A stretch of 64,000 nt of DNA from Ipomoea triloba (Eukaryota > Streptophyta > Magnoliopsida > Solanales > Convolvulaceae): NCBI RefSeq assembly GCF_003576645.1, contig NC_044917.1, positions 10,240,198 to 10,304,197 of the forward strand. The letters are read 5' to 3'. The position numbers and the translations under genes are program-made. Shown in pieces: positions 13,296 through 26,730 of the stretch. Below the pieces are notes generated by a model. It was not told where the DNA came from. It ran no database searches and worked only from the letters and a program-made list of their open reading frames with translations. The first letter of the stretch is position 1. The number at the start of each line of letters is the position of its first letter.

Positions 13296-16200
13296 CTAAT
13301 CCTCAAACATTCCTTCATCTGACAACCTAGAAGATTCAGTACCATTGACATGAGGTTGGGTGGAAAAATCGTCACCCGGGCCTCCTAGTATGCTGTAATC
13401 AAAGTCGTCATCATCACTGTCGTCCTCATACGTCTCTTCATTGGCTTCATCTTCCATCTTCTGCCCAAGACCTTGGGCTTCCCTCTGCATCTGCTGCTTA
13501 ATGGCTTCCTCATAAGACATTTCATACCAAACAGTACCATTTCCAACTATGGATTTATTGTAGGCATCTGTTGCTCGCTCCTGCTTGCTCCTCTCTGAAT
13601 TCTTTGGTTCTCCCCAATAGTCATACCGATATAGTGGGCTTTCAGGATCATATTCATCCTTCCCTAAAATGCTAGGATCAATATACCTGCCAGGTTCATC
13701 TACTGGAAGCCCAAGTGCTTTACGGCTGCAAGAGCATCATTCAAGCTTATCATTATAATAAAAGCATTCACAAGATTCGGCTCCTCTATTGATGGCTGAT
13801 TAGAATTAATAACTTCAGCAGCATTTCATTCATAGACACACAAATACAAGTAATGCTGATACTAGATGAAAATGAAGATGATGGCATGTACCTAACACCC
13901 AAAATAATGAAAGATGCCAAACTCTTAAAACCCTTGGCATGTTATGGTGGTTCCTAGCTATGAGTTACTCGAATGCAATAAATATATAGATAGTTGATCC
14001 CAGATTAAGAATTGTACTTTTTTCTTTTTTCTAGCCTTTCTAGGTGGTCTTCCTCACCCCCAATAAGCAGATTGTCTATCTTGTAACATATAGACATTTT
14101 TTCATGTTTCTTTAATTGATCATGTCCCACCCTTCAATCTTGGGACCAGGGGTGCATGGGGCAAGTGAGGTGGTCTTTACTTTTCTTTTCTTCCTATGAG
14201 TGTGAGGTTGGGTCTGCAAGAGAAAAGAAGGTAATACCAGCTAATATCTCTGAGAAGAGCCTCTCTTTCCTCCAATGATCGACGCCAATGGATAAAGTCA
14301 TATTCATCCATTTCGACATTACGTCTCAACTTGGTAATTTGGTATCGTTCTCCTCGTTCTTTTGCTTCTTTACTCATCTTAATATGATGCTGCATTATGA
14401 AAGAAAACAAGATGAATCCACATATAAGACCAAAATAATCCACTTTGGTTAAGTTGCCCATGAAATCTCAGCTACACTTTGCATTAACTTTTCCTAAAAA
14501 TAGTACATAAATGTCACAAGGGTTATACATTTAATTTTAATTTGAAATCAATAGTTCTTAAGCCAATAAGACACTGCTCATAAAGTTGATGTACAGGTTA
14601 CACCAAATATTAGATCTATTCCAGTTATGGAAAAGAAGAGAGTCAAGTTTACTACCAACCTGGCGCTCAATAAGGGCAGCTTCTAAGTCAAGATCCTTAA
14701 CACTTACTTTCTGCCAGAAAAGGTAAGATCAGTGTCAAATAGATTCATCACCAAATACACAAAATGGATTAATGAGAGAAGTGCATACCACAATCATTTT
14801 TGGAAGTAGAGAATTCTGGTAATAAGTTTTGGTGTACTCAACACTGTTTTCTTTGCTATATTCTTCACTATCAGTTAACTCAGTCAGCTTTTTGCCCTCA
14901 TATTTATCAGGATTAGACTCCATGTCATCCAAAATCAATTGTTCAGCATTATGGATCTGCCATAACTGCATCATGGATAAAGATACATATAAATATATCA
15001 ACCAATTGTCTCATATTTCCATGGTAAGAAAATAAAAGCAGAGAGTTGGAACACATTGATCATCTGATGAGATGGCTAACACAGCCATAATCTGGTGGAT
15101 GTCACGAGTTAGTCTCAAAAGTGGGAAATGTTAAATTGAGCTCAAAACAACCAGTATTAAGTCTAAGGTTTGTGTCCTTGTTACCTAGATTCTCATCTTC
15201 AGTATGAAGAATGTATTCAACAACTTATCTGTAGGTTTCAACTCTTAAACCAGATATGCTAACTAAAATAAAAACTAAAGATAACTGAACTAAGCAAAAT
15301 GAAGATAAGAAATGACTAAAGATTCATAATAAGAAGAGCTACGCTAAATGGCAAAACTACCTTCTGAACATAAGGGTGATTTGATAACAATGGTTGTTCT
15401 TCCACTTTAATTCCAGGGTCTTTCCTAGGAATAGGAGGTCTTCCACAATCACGCTGCAACACAAGTATGAAGTGAAAGTAGATATTTAAGTGAAAACGTT
15501 TAAGCAACAAAAAAAAAAAAAAAAGAACAGAAAATGCATGCATAATTGGGATTTGGGACCTAAAAGCACTTAAAATCATGTACCAATTTTTTTTAAGAAG
15601 CTTCAGGTTTATGCTAATAAATGCAAGGGTTGGCAAGAATATCAAAATGTGGGAGAGATTGATGTCCGCGTTGAAGATAACAACATTAAAGTTCTTATTA
15701 AACTTGGAAACAACTGTGATCAAAGTTCAAATAGATTCAATACTTTCAATGCTGAACATAACTTATAGGAATGACATACTATCTAACAGTTTATACATGA
15801 AAAATTGGCTGGCAGTTCTGAACAGTTGAAATTGATGCAACTACAATAGCTAGAAGCTCACATGAGATTTCAAGTGGAAAGATTACGTATTATTATGCCT
15901 TTGTTCTATCATACTCCGTATCAAGGATGACAGCTTTAGTTCTAATTGAAATCTAGAGCACTGTATATATTACTATACCAAAATCAATAAGTAAATATAA
16001 ATGAGAAAATGCAGAAAATATTCCACCACCCCTTTTTAGATTTGCTTTCATGTACAAGCTTTAACTTCAATTTCAGATGCTGTTCCATGGGAAATGAATC
16101 TAAATTTGGAAAACTAGATTTATGATTAGTGGAAAAATGATGTATGATTTATATCTTGTTCACACAGTAGAGGTACTCACACGTAATTCATCTGGATTTG

Positions 16201-19200
16201 TATCTTCATCACGGTGAAATATTGGCGGAGAATCAAATCTATTGAAGCTGCATGCATCAATACACATGAAGCAAGTCAGCAAATATGACAACCTTTCAAA
16301 AAATCACTTATTGACATGCAATGTAGAGAGTTTAGTCAATAGTATGGAGGAGAAGAATCTTGTATTTTGCAAGTGAATACACATTAGTGCAATAGTGCAT
16401 AAACTTGGACACACTTTAATTTTTTATGTTAACACTTGGGCTCCCTTCTTGCAAAAATTACACACACCCATTAATGGTCCTTGAACATAAAATGAGTTCT
16501 CTTATTTTTCCCACAATAAGAAAACATTAAATTTAAATTGAATATTCAAATCTCTTTTCTAGTCATCCATTTTCAATTATTAGTAAAAAAAAAAAATGCT
16601 TCTTAATCTTTCACACATATGATAAAAAGTAATCCCTTCGTCCAAAAATAAATGCATGACATGGATAACTAGAGTGGACTTAAGTTATATACAATTCAAT
16701 ATTTTTGTAATACTTAATTTAGTTTTAGTGAATAAATTTTATATACATAAAAAGTAAAAACTACATTAAAAGTTATATTGAACACAAAAAGGTGAATTAG
16801 AAAATTATAAGAAATTGTTAAAGTAAATACGCCAAAAATGAAGAGTTGATTTGACCAATGAATATGTATATATTGTGTGAAATTACGGAATTATCTAAAC
16901 ATGAATAAAAGGAACTAAAAAGAAGCAATGAACTAGTGAACTACTAACTTATATGCTTTTCAGAAATTTCAGTAATTTGTTGAAAAAGCAGGGTCCAAGT
17001 GTTACTGTCAAAACCTCAGGGGGATCAACTAGACCACGGTATTCATATAGGCAAAGAATTTATTATCACTAGATGAAAGAATCTTACATTAGATGATCTA
17101 TATTTGGATCAACAAAGCGCATCTCAATTGGGAACCTAAACCGATAAGGATCTCTTTTTGCCTGTGAAAGGAAGAAATCACATAAATGCACAGTTATATT
17201 ACCAATATAACAATAAAAATAATAATAATAATAATAACAATAACAATAATAATAATAATTATTATTATTATTATTATTAATTTATTAATTAATTAGGTAT
17301 CTTAAACAGTATTTAGAATTTTCCAGAACAAAACAATTTAAAATGAAAAGCATTTCAAAATGGAGTTCTACTCAAAGAACTCAGCTATAATTGCATTGAG
17401 AGAAAACGAACAAATAAAACCTTGCAAGTAAAATTGTACAATTAGAAAAAATATTGATAGATATCATTCAAATTAGGTTAATGTCACCCACCAGAATTTC
17501 AACAATGACAGGCATACCAACTTTTATGTGATGTCGGATCCAGAACCAGTCATTTCTCTTTATAGGAACCCACCTGGAAGGCATTTTAAAATACAAAATA
17601 AAAAGAAAACAAAATTTACTACTGCATTATGAATTTCAAACAAATACATCAAGTATGAACATCATCATATAAAATTTCCACAAATATAAAGGATATAAAT
17701 CCCTTATTCTATAAGACACTACGGGTTGAGCTCCTAAAAATAAAAGAAAAAATAAAAAGTTGTAGACTAAAATTAAATTTTCATGGAAATATTAAAAAAA
17801 TAACTGTATGTGGACATTTGGTGTAAGCAAATATGTATAGATGAAATTGGGAACAAGAAAAAGCCTGGAATGGGAATTCTACTCTAGAAGCAGATATTCT
17901 CATAGCTCCTGAGGTAGTAGCGTTGGATTTCACAAGTGCCTTCAAGAGTCAAGACCAGATTATTTTTCTATGTCATGTTGGCGCTACAGCATGAATATAG
18001 GCATGCACTTTGCAACTTGCATAAAGCAATGAAGTTTCCAAATCACAAAACATTGTTCAACTTTAAACCCAATGCAGTGTACTTAGGTTTTGTCTTGTAC
18101 TCTTTACTCACAAAAGTTTTGCAATGACTTCCCTATAGCAGCAAGACGGATAGGGCAAGTTCATCCTACATTCAACATTTCTTAACATACTTCTAATAAT
18201 AAAAAAGTGTAAAACAAGAAATATAAAAAGATTTCTATCCATTGAATGCTTCCATGTGCACAGATTAGGAAAGTAATCAGAAGCTTACCCATCGTGGACA
18301 CCCCCAATATCTACAAATGCCCCTTGATAAAGGTGTACAGCAGTCACTTTACCTGCACAAATCTGAAAAAAGATTTCACTAAGCTTACAATTTTATTAAC
18401 AATCACATGATATCAATTGTATTACTCTGTATTTAATAATATTCAAGTAAAGAATCCTGGGTTCAACTTAAATTAACCCATGACTTTTTTCAGCCCTACA
18501 CCACTCGCCATCACTCTCGACACCCTAAAAATTAAATAAATACAGAAGTGCACCAGAAAATAACAAACTTCAAGTCTGTGAAAATGAAGTACAGAATAGC
18601 TCATCATTTTAGCACAAGTGACCAAAAGTAAACCTTTCCCTATTTTTAACTACAATTCTTATCTGTGAAAATAATCTTTAATTATCTTAATTATCTTATT
18701 CTTGTATAGCCTATTACTTAACAAATCCGTGAATGTGGCAAGAAAAATATGTATTGAATAAAGTCAACTGTGTAAAGTTAAAAACATAAGCAAAAGGAAT
18801 ACAGAGGAGAATTACAAGGAAGAATAACTCACTTGTCCTGGGTAAAAAAAGGGAAGTTCATACTGCCAAAAAAAAAAAAAAAAAAAAAAGGGTCAGGTAT
18901 GATAAATGTGTTAATATGAATTGCAAAACCATGGAGACAATATGAGGAATATCATCTATCGAACCATTCCCTCCTCATAATCCTTTCCTCTTTTCCTTCT
19001 ACCAGGATAGTAGTCTTGGTCATACTGCACACAAATTAGAAAACATGACTTGAGTAACTCCCACAAAGTGCTGCATAATAATCCTAGCTAATAATATCCA
19101 AAATTTTAAAAATAAATGAGTCCTGCCCAATTAGCCACAGTCCCTTTACTCTAGAACAAAATGTTGCGTCAGCAAGCATAATGAAAGACGAATGAAAAAC

Positions 19201-19963
19201 TTCTGAATCCACCTACCTTATATGACTCCTTTTCCAATCTATCCTTGTTAGCGGCTACCCATTCTTTGTACTGTTTCAAGAACACACTATACCTCTCCAA
19301 GTTCATGTCATCAGTTTCCGTGAGAACCATCTCCTCCACTTCACTATAGTCAACCCGTTGTGCCATCATCTTGTGCGCCTCCCTAATGAACTCCAGCTCC
19401 TTCCGATCCACCTCCCATCCCCTGGGAGGCCAATCCCGAGGCGGCACGTGGCGGACCACCAGCGGCCCGGCCCACGACGTTGTGAGAGGCTCGGGGATTT
19501 CTCCCTTTATCTCGAACTGCTTAGCGAGGTACTCGTCTTCCGTCAACCCCATCTCCTCAATTTTCTTCTTCCGGTAATTAGGATTTAGCATTTTGAAGGC
19601 TTCGATGGCCTCCGGCGACTGAAGCGGGACCTCCTCTCCCTCGTTGAGGGATTTCCGAGCGAAATCAGCTTCCGGAGTGAGGATTTCCTCCCAGGGAGCC
19701 CAGCCTCGCTCGATCCAGTTGCGGCGTCGAGCATCATCTTCGGATTCTTTCTCTTTTGGCCTGAAGGACTGGAGAAAGGCTTCGTCGTCTTCGCCGACCG
19801 GGAATTCGTCGGACTTGTAGCAGTTAGCGGAGGTGAGGATAGGTTTGGCGGCAAGGGGGGTGGGAAACAATTGGAGGCGAAGATGGGGTTTTGGGAGGGT
19901 TTTAGGCTTAGGCGATGAAAATGTGAAGAAGAAGAAAGAGGAAGGAGTTTGCAGAGACTGCAT
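13296..19963 (-). CDS. PTAC10: Plastid transcriptionally active chromosome protein 10 (pTAC10/PAP3), 12 exons, 678 aa
   Basis: Component of the plastid-encoded RNA polymerase complex in chloroplasts; loss in Arabidopsis gives albino plants (family knowledge). Exons in transcript order: 19217-19963, 18965-19024, 18833-18862, 18289-18362, 17492-17573, 17088-17161, 16181-16247, 15361-15453, 14789-14965, 14660-14710, 14238-14389, 13296-13725; all phases agree and the total is 2037 nt with a TAG stop, close to the Arabidopsis length. The N-terminus (MQSLQTPSSFFFFTFSSPKP) is Ser/Pro/basic-rich like a transit peptide. An S1 RNA-binding domain begins near residue 280 (GKVTAVHLYQGAFVDIGG). Later family blocks include WRRSLEEREALLRDI and RYDYWGEPKNSE, then an acidic D/E-rich C-terminus. 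The exon 11 donor was chosen (AGCTG|GTATTA) because it restores the conserved DIS-C-RKALGLP. Intact. Confidence 0.96.
16632..16916. mobile_element. Degenerate Stowaway-like MITE in a pTAC10 intron
   Basis: The left edge (CCCTTCGTCCAAAAATAAAT) resembles Stowaway ends. The body carries Stowaway-like text (ACTACATTAAAAGTTATATTGAACACAAAA, abbreviated: ATTAAAAGTTATATTGAACA), and AGAGTTGATTTGACCAATGA matches the intact copy at 25436. The right end (AAAAGGAACT) is decayed, so boundaries are approximate. Confidence 0.5.
17219..17283. repeat. (AAT)n/(ATT)n palindromic microsatellite
   Basis: Trinucleotide AAT units with two AAC interruptions switch to ATT units in the middle, so the tract can fold on itself. 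It lies in the pTAC10 intron 17162-17491. Confidence 0.9.
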
Positions 19964-21875
19964 TCTTGTGCTAAGTATAATTGGATAAACTTGGTTCTGT
20001 TAGTTAAAAGATAACGGGCAAATGCTGCTAAGATAAAACCGGCTATTTCAAAATTATTTCTATATAATTTCAAATTTTACTTCCGGAGCATTAAAAAAAT
20101 ATTTTTAAAAGGGGAGAAAAATTGAGGGCCCGTAAGAAAAAAAAAATTCTAGAAAATATTTCTTAAAAATGGTTTTTGAAAAATAAATAATTTTTTGAAA
20201 ATAAATTGCTTGAATTTGATAGTTATTTTTTATAATTTGGTTTTCAAAGATTTCTGAGCAATAATAGCAAAATAGGATAATTCGTGACATGTTGGAGTGT
20301 TTTAGTCATAACTATGTTATACGATGTCCAAATGGGGTGGTTCAGGAGTCAATGAAAAGTTAAGAAAGTCCTCTACAACTTTTGTGTTGAATTAAGTAGA
20401 CAACAATAATAACTAGAACTTGTAGATTTGGAGTATTAACATTGTTTTTTTTTTCCTTGATAGGACTCTAATGGTTTCGTTTGGAAAGCAAGAAAATAAG
20501 CCATTTTTTAGAAAATATTTTTCTTTTCCATGTTAGGTTGCACAACAGAAAACTATCTTTGTGTGTTTAGTTCATTTTCTGAAAAATGAGTAAAATTGTA
20601 TAATTAAACGTTTTAACAATTTTATTAGAATATAAAAATATTTATAATAATATTAAATGTAATATTATTTATTAAAATTTAAAAAACTAGTTTCCGCTGC
20701 AAACACTGGTCCAAGCCTAACCCAGTCGGCCAAAATGGTTTCCAAGCATAAACCAGTCAGCTAGACTGGTTTTCATATGGCAAGAAAAAGAAGAAGTTGT
20801 TTTGGTGTAGCAAGAATAAGATGAGAGTAGAATGACGTGAGGAAGAGGTGGTCTCAGTGCTTGGTAGAGAGGGGAGAGAACTTGGAAGAATTTGGAAAAT
20901 GACTTAACTAAACAAAGGGGAAGTCATTTTCCTGAAAATTTAATGTATTTTTTTATTGACTAAGACATGATTTTTCTTTAACTTTAAGTTTTCTACGAAA
21001 AACCTGGAAAATGATTTTCAGAAATCAATATTTGAGTTTCCAAACACGTACACCCTAAATGTATGTGAAGAGTAGTTTGTGTATGTTTTTTTTTTTCTTT
21101 CCTTATTTGTTCAACTGATTAATTATTTGAGAAAAATTAACGAAAATAACTTAAATTAGCTAATAAGGAGAAAAAGTAAATAAATAAAAATGACCTCAAG
21201 GGAAATGCTTTGAAGGGGGATTTGAGGGAAATTGCAAAATTTCTATTAATCCTTAATCAATCCATCTGGTCATGGACTCATGGGTGAAAAGAGTCATCTA
21301 CCCGGTAATAATTGAAGATGGAAAAGTGTATTTAGAAAGAAATAAGAACCAAAACGTTATTTTCTCTGAATTTTATAAAACTTTTGTCAAATTTTATCAA
21401 TTTTAAGTAGTCATTGGTTAAAAAGAGTCACCAAAATAACAATTAAATGGTGAAAATTTGGTTTTGATAAAATTTAAGAACTGAATTACCCGTTATAAAA
21501 CAATTCAAATGTTATTTCCTTAAAAGATATTGTGAAGAAAAGTTATATATTCTTTTGGTGCATGTATATTTTTTTCACAAAATTTGAGATGTGCCCTTTC
21601 CATAATCTTTACTTCTAGCTAGACTGCATAAAGGAGAGAATTGAACAAACCTTCTTGGAGGATGGATGGGTATGGGTAATCTTTGTGTGACGCGGGTATG
21701 AAGCAGTGACTTTCGAGCTTCACGCAAAGATCCATTTACGAAGAACTTAGCAGATTCCTAGGATGCACACAAACCAAGGCCAACATTTGCACCAATATGT
21801 CCCCTATAAGACCATTCCTCCGACAATTAAGAATGTCAAGAATCAAACAACTCACCAAATAGTACTTCCACTCTC
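19964..21875. other. Divergent intergenic region between pTAC10 and GLOX
   Basis: Upstream DNA of both genes. A MITE-like element occupies about 20468-21056 (separate entry). The rest, 21057-21875, is AT-rich with no ORF of interest and no clear TATA box in a convincing position. Confidence 0.55.
20468..21056. mobile_element. hAT-like or Tourist-like MITE with GTTTGGAAA ends
   Basis: The left end reads GGTTTCGTTTGGAAAGCAAG. The right end reads GTTTCCAAACACGTACACCC, giving imperfect terminal inverted repeats centred on GTTTGGAAA. Inner arms also pair loosely (TTCTGAAAAATGAG against AAAATGATTTTCAG). No coding sequence. Superfamily not settled because no target-site duplication was identified. 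Confidence 0.45.
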
Positions 21876-23606
21876 ATGGAGACTCAACTCCGAACCACTC
21901 TCCCATGCGCGTTCACGGCACTCGCCCTGTTTCTCGTATTTCTCATCACCCCATGCAACGCCTTAAATGAAACGGTTCTGGTGAGCGAAGCCGCGAGCGG
22001 GGAAGGCAAATGGCAACTCCTCCTGGAAAACACCGGAGTTGTGGCCATGCACATGGCGCTCACTCACCGGAACACCGTCGTGTTCTTCGACCAGCGGGGC
22101 TCCGGCGGGTCGGGGTACCAGCTCAGGCGCCGCTTCAACGGGACTAGATGCAAGGGCTCCCGAGAAGACCTGTCGGATCCGTCTTGCTACGCGCATTCCG
22201 TCGAGTACGACCTCCTGAACAACACCATCCGCCCCCTCCGTTTCATCTCCGACACGTGGTGCTCCTCCGGGACGATTCTCAGCAACGGGACCATCATGCA
22301 GACCGGCGGGTACCGCGACGGGTCCAAGCGGATCCAGTTTTTTTCCCCGTGTGTTGACAGGATGTGTAATTGGCGGCCTGGGAGAAAGCATTTGGCTGAC
22401 GAGAGATGGTACGCTTCTAATCAGATCCTCCCGGGGAAAAACGACAGAGTTATTATAGTAGGTGGGAAAAGAGCTTTCACGTTTGAATTCGTACCAAGAT
22501 TCCCGAACATGCCGAAATCCACGGACCTTCCGTTTCTTCACCAGACCTACGAAAGAAATTCCGGCGGGAACAATCTTTATCCTTTTCTCCATCTTTCTTC
22601 CGACGGGTATCTCTTCATTTTCGCCAACCGTGATTCTATTCTGTTCAACTATAGAAAAAACAAAGTGGTGAAGAAGTTCCCACGGATGCCCGGGGAGGGC
22701 TCCCGGAGCTATCCGAGCACCGGGTCGTCCGTTATTCTCCCGTTGGACCACAAAAACCGTTTCCAGAGAGTGGAGGTGATGATATGCGGCGGGGCGACCG
22801 CGGGGGCGTATGCAGAGGCGAAACAGGGGAGATACGTGGAAGGGCAGAAGAGCTGCGGGAGAATGGTGATTACTGGGAACAAACATAAGTGGAACATGGA
22901 GAACATGCCCGGGCCGAGGCTGATGAACGACATGGTGATTCTCCCGACCGGGCAGATTCTAATCATTAACGGCGTCAAGCGGGGCTGCGCGGGCTGGGGA
23001 AACGGGGCCAGCCCTGCTTTCGAGCCCTACATTTACAGCCCGGGAAAAACCGTCGGGAAACGCTTCTCCGTCCTCAGGGCGACCAAAATCGCGCGGATGT
23101 ATCACTCCACCGCGACGCTCCTCCCCGACGGGCGCGTTTTAGTCGCCGGGAGCAACCCCAACGACGGCTACTTTTTCACCAACGTTCCCCACCCGACCGA
23201 GCTCCGATTGCAGGCCTTCGTGCCCGACTACATGGACAGGCAATACGACAACCAGAGACCCAAAAACGTGACGGTTTCCGTCGACGGGTCCCCCGGCGCC
23301 GTGGTCACCTACGGGAAGCCATTTCGGGTGCGTTTCTGGCTAGACAAGAAGAGGCCGAGCAACGACTTGGATTTCAGTGCGTACTCGCCTCCATTTACTA
23401 CGCATTCAATAGCCATGAACCAAAGAATGCTGAAGCTCAAGTGCAGAAGTATGGAAAGGGGTGATAATGGAATGGTGAATGCTGTGGTGGAGGCTCCGCC
23501 GTCGCCGATGGTTGCGCCGGCGGGGTATTATATGCTCACCGTTGTGCACGGGGGAATTCCCAGCATTTCCCATTGGGTTAAGTTCATGAATGCTGCGTCA
23601 TTCTAA
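21876..23606 (+). CDS. GLOX-type aldehyde oxidase (galactose/glyoxal oxidase-like), 576 aa, intronless
   Basis: Secreted copper-radical oxidase family that oxidises aldehydes or alcohols and releases H2O2 in the cell wall; plant members act in anther/pollen or defence (family knowledge). Residues 1-29 form a signal peptide (hydrophobic stretch ending PCNA). The glyoxal oxidase N domain follows (KWQLL..GVVAMHM) with kelch-like repeats and a C-terminal Ig-like domain. The expected active-site residues are all present: Cys129 (TWCSSG) and Tyr179 (RWYASNQ) for the thioether cross-link, Tyr409-His410 (RMYHST), and His510 (FTTHSIAMNQRM). The ATG at 21876 is the first that gives the signal peptide. 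The single open frame is much GC-richer than its flanks, as often seen for intronless plant genes. Intact. Confidence 0.95.
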   Translation: METQLRTTLPCAFTALALFLVFLITPCNALNETVLVSEAASGEGKWQLLLENTGVVAMHMALTHRNTVVFFDQRGSGGSGYQLRRRFNGTRCKGSREDLSDPSCYAHSVEYDLLNNTIRPLRFISDTWCSSGTILSNGTIMQTGGYRDGSKRIQFFSPCVDRMCNWRPGRKHLADERWYASNQILPGKNDRVIIVGGKRAFTFEFVPRFPNMPKSTDLPFLHQTYERNSGGNNLYPFLHLSSDGYLFIFANRDSILFNYRKNKVVKKFPRMPGEGSRSYPSTGSSVILPLDHKNRFQRVEVMICGGATAGAYAEAKQGRYVEGQKSCGRMVITGNKHKWNMENMPGPRLMNDMVILPTGQILIINGVKRGCAGWGNGASPAFEPYIYSPGKTVGKRFSVLRATKIARMYHSTATLLPDGRVLVAGSNPNDGYFFTNVPHPTELRLQAFVPDYMDRQYDNQRPKNVTVSVDGSPGAVVTYGKPFRVRFWLDKKRPSNDLDFSAYSPPFTTHSIAMNQRMLKLKCRSMERGDNGMVNAVVEAPPSPMVAPAGYYMLTVVHGGIPSISHWVKFMNAASF

Positions 23607-24038
23607 ACGTTTCAATCATTTAACCTAATAATATATGTAATTGTTGTTTTAAAATTCGCTTTATGTATTATTTGATAATCAAATAACTAATGAGCAAACT
23701 GCAATTGCAAAATTATTTTGAGACTTGATAATTATTAGTAAAAAAAAAAAAAAAAACTTCTTACATTAAATATTATACAAATCACAACTCACAAGAAATA
23801 TTACACCAGCATTGGCATCATCTATAGGATTCCATTGATCAAAAGGCCCTCATCATTTATTTGAGTTTGAGAAGTAGAGAATATTTCTCTATATATTTTT
23901 TTGTGTGTCTATTGTTCTATAATCAAAGCATTTGTGTAACATTTCATCATTCAGTTTCTTTGTTATGGTTTTATTGTCTAATTGATAGGCTAGACCAACC
24001 AACCTCGATCACAATAGATCGAACAGAGTTGACAAAAT

Positions 24039-24206
24039 ATGAAATCACAACACTCCACTGAACCCCCCAAGTCCAACAAGCTAAGAGGTCTATTATATTC
24101 AAAATTTGAAGCATCAATGAACAGTAAATTTTGTGACAATGAGAATGGCTCGGAGGTATTCAAGAAGATCGATGACATCGATCAGATGAGTTTCGACAAA
24201 TGGTAA
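24039..24206 (+). CDS. Unrecognised small ORF, 55 aa (doubtful)
   Basis: An ATG-to-TAA frame encodes a hydrophilic peptide: a Lys/Ser N-terminus, then an acidic stretch (DNENGSEVFKKIDDIDQM) ending SFDKW. No domain or homologue recognised. It lies in repeat-rich DNA without a visible promoter and may be chance or a decayed exon. Confidence 0.15.
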   Translation: MKSQHSTEPPKSNKLRGLLYSKFEASMNSKFCDNENGSEVFKKIDDIDQMSFDKW

Positions 24207-25435
24207 AGGTGTTAATTAGACTTTGCAACTGAAAAGTATGTGGTTAAAAATCAAACTTACTAAAAGAATAATCATTTGGAACTTCCAGATTACAACGGCA
24301 GAATCAACAATCCAATATGTAATAGGAAATACTTTCTCTTCTACTTGTCCCAAACCCACTAGTGGGATAACATATATAATAAGCAATGTAACGACCCAGT
24401 TTTAATTGTTTGGGGAGGAAAAAAAAAGGCTGATTATAGACTTGGTCCAAAAGAAGACTCCACTAAAAGTGTCCTCATCAACAATCCTAGCAATAGTTAC
24501 CACCTCAGAAAGTGGAGTTTGGGGTCATGAGTATACTCCAAAATGAAATGGATATATAAGACATTTGAATTGGTGGGAGAGGCCTCACTGATCCCATCAG
24601 ACTCTTAGTAGTCTTGCCATGGATAACGCAAATGGTGTTTCCTTCAATTTCTAACTCAATCTCTTCAAAGTTGTTCTATATATATACACAAAATTAAGGG
24701 TAACTGATCGACTTAACTTTTTTCCACTTCAACCAATCTTTTTTCTGAAACTTTCCATCAAAATAAAGTGGTGTTCTTATTTTTTATCTGACCATTAATG
24801 GGCACTGTAGCTTGGGTATGCTGAATGCCATGATACTTAGCTTGCAGAATTCTCCAAACTATATATGTTGGTGTTAGCTTAATATTATAATTTTTTAATA
24901 CAAATTTTATAAAAATTGTGTACATTATTATTAAAATTTATCACTCTAACGAATTGTGAAATATAACTTGACAACTTTTTTTTTTAATTATTTTTATTTA
25001 ATAATATTTTAATATTAGACATGTATTTTTGTACATGGCGCTTACAAAATGCTAGGGTGTGTACGTGGCATTCGGATGACTATATAATGAGGCGAGTTGG
25101 TGAGTGTAAATTAATGTTTGGTCTTCCCTTTCACACTTCTTTATCAACTCCCCAATGAGACTGGAGAATTGAAGAATCCAATAAGTCATCAATCCATACA
25201 ATTAATAAGTCTATTGTCAGCTGCCCAAATCTCACGTTGGGATTCACATTTACGCTGGAATTGCTTACAAGACCCTTCAAATTTGGTCTTTCATCAAAAT
25301 GCATTCACTCCCCTATTTTCACGTAGTTACCATTACTTCCTCAACTAAAAATTTAAATTGATAATTAATTTTTTTTTATATTGTCTCTTGCCTATATATG
25401 CGTACCGATTACTTTTAAGTTCTAAATTTATATTA

Positions 25436-25698
25436 CTCCATCCATCCCATTTTATGTGTCTGTTTCGGTTAATGAGACTTGACTGAAATTATTTTTAAGT
25501 CAATTTTTCATAATATTAAGTTTAGTATTAATATATAAAATTTATATATTTATAAACTACACTAAAAATAGTATTAAACACAAAAAATTAAATTTAAAAA
25601 TAAGTAAAATATACTAAAGAAAATAAACAAAGAAGAAAGAGTTGATTTGATCAATGAATAGTAAGTAAAACAGATAAAATATAATGGGACAGAAGGAG
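25436..25698. mobile_element. Stowaway (Tc1/mariner) MITE, 263 bp, TA target-site duplication
   Basis: The left end CTCCATCCATCCCATTTTAT and right end TAATGGGACAGAAGGAG are inverted repeats, flanked on both sides by TA (25434-25435, 25699-25700). The AT-rich core is non-coding. Length and ends are typical of Stowaway elements. Confidence 0.88.
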
Positions 25699-26730
25699 TA
25701 TTAGATTACAAAAATCTTAACGAATATGATATGCTTCTTAATAAAGTTAAAATATTGTTTTATTTCTAAATTTTATGAACTTCCTATGTCATATATGCAA
25801 CTTGCAATTTATTTAATTACTTCTATTTTGAAACATATTAGTTTGCTATTATCATACTGGATGACATGACCACATCATAATTGCCCATGTTTATGTAAAT
25901 AATTATTTTAAGAAATATCGTTAAGATCAGTTGTATTTAAAAAAAAAAATATCTTTAAGAAGAATTATATCTAATTGACCCAGAAAAGCATTCCCAACAA
26001 AAATCCAAAGCACTTTACTAATATTCAGACTTGGTTAATGTTTTAATTAATCGCTTAGCTTATTATTAAATTATGTTCATTGAGAAACATCTAAACATGC
26101 ATGCATGATCCCATAACCATTCAACTTTTCAATCATAATATTTGTTTATTCTAAAGACTACTCTATAGTTCACTAATTCTTCACACACACACACATATAT
26201 ATATAAAAGGTTAATACAATTTATTGTAAAGGTAATAAATTAAATAGGGAAGTCCTATATGTGTTAATCACACAGTTGGTTTGATAACTACAAGGTTTCC
26301 AATTTGACTTTCTAAGAGAGTGATAAGATGAGCTTCAATTAGAATGCATTTTCAGATAGTGAATGTAACAGGGAAAAAGTAAAGGAAATAAATTTAAGAA
26401 TTTTGATGGGTACTGTTTAATGTGATGGGACAAATGTAATGCAGTCTAAATTTCGCAAAGAATACAACACAGGTTGGAAGGTCGCCAGTCAATAGTGCAA
26501 TTTTCCACACGGTCGGAGACTCATGCTATCAAAGGAATATTATATTGACTGAAAAATACAAAGTAATTTTCATTTACTTCAATTATTTATTTATTTATTT
26601 ATTTTATTCCCTATTCTAAAATGTAAAAATAAACGTATTCTTTTTCTTTTTTGTCCAATTTTTCATTTTCCTATTTTCTTTTCTCTAATTTTTTTTATTT
26701 GTACCGAAAAAAATTAAGAAAATATAAGCA

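Noticed and set aside
19358..20073. Several ORFs overlapping the first pTAC10 exon
   Set aside because: Other frames of the transit-peptide and exon 1 sequence; no conserved content.
21963..22886. Long minus-strand ORF opposite the GLOX gene
   Set aside because: It is a shadow of the GC-rich GLOX coding frame, Arg/Pro-rich with no domain.
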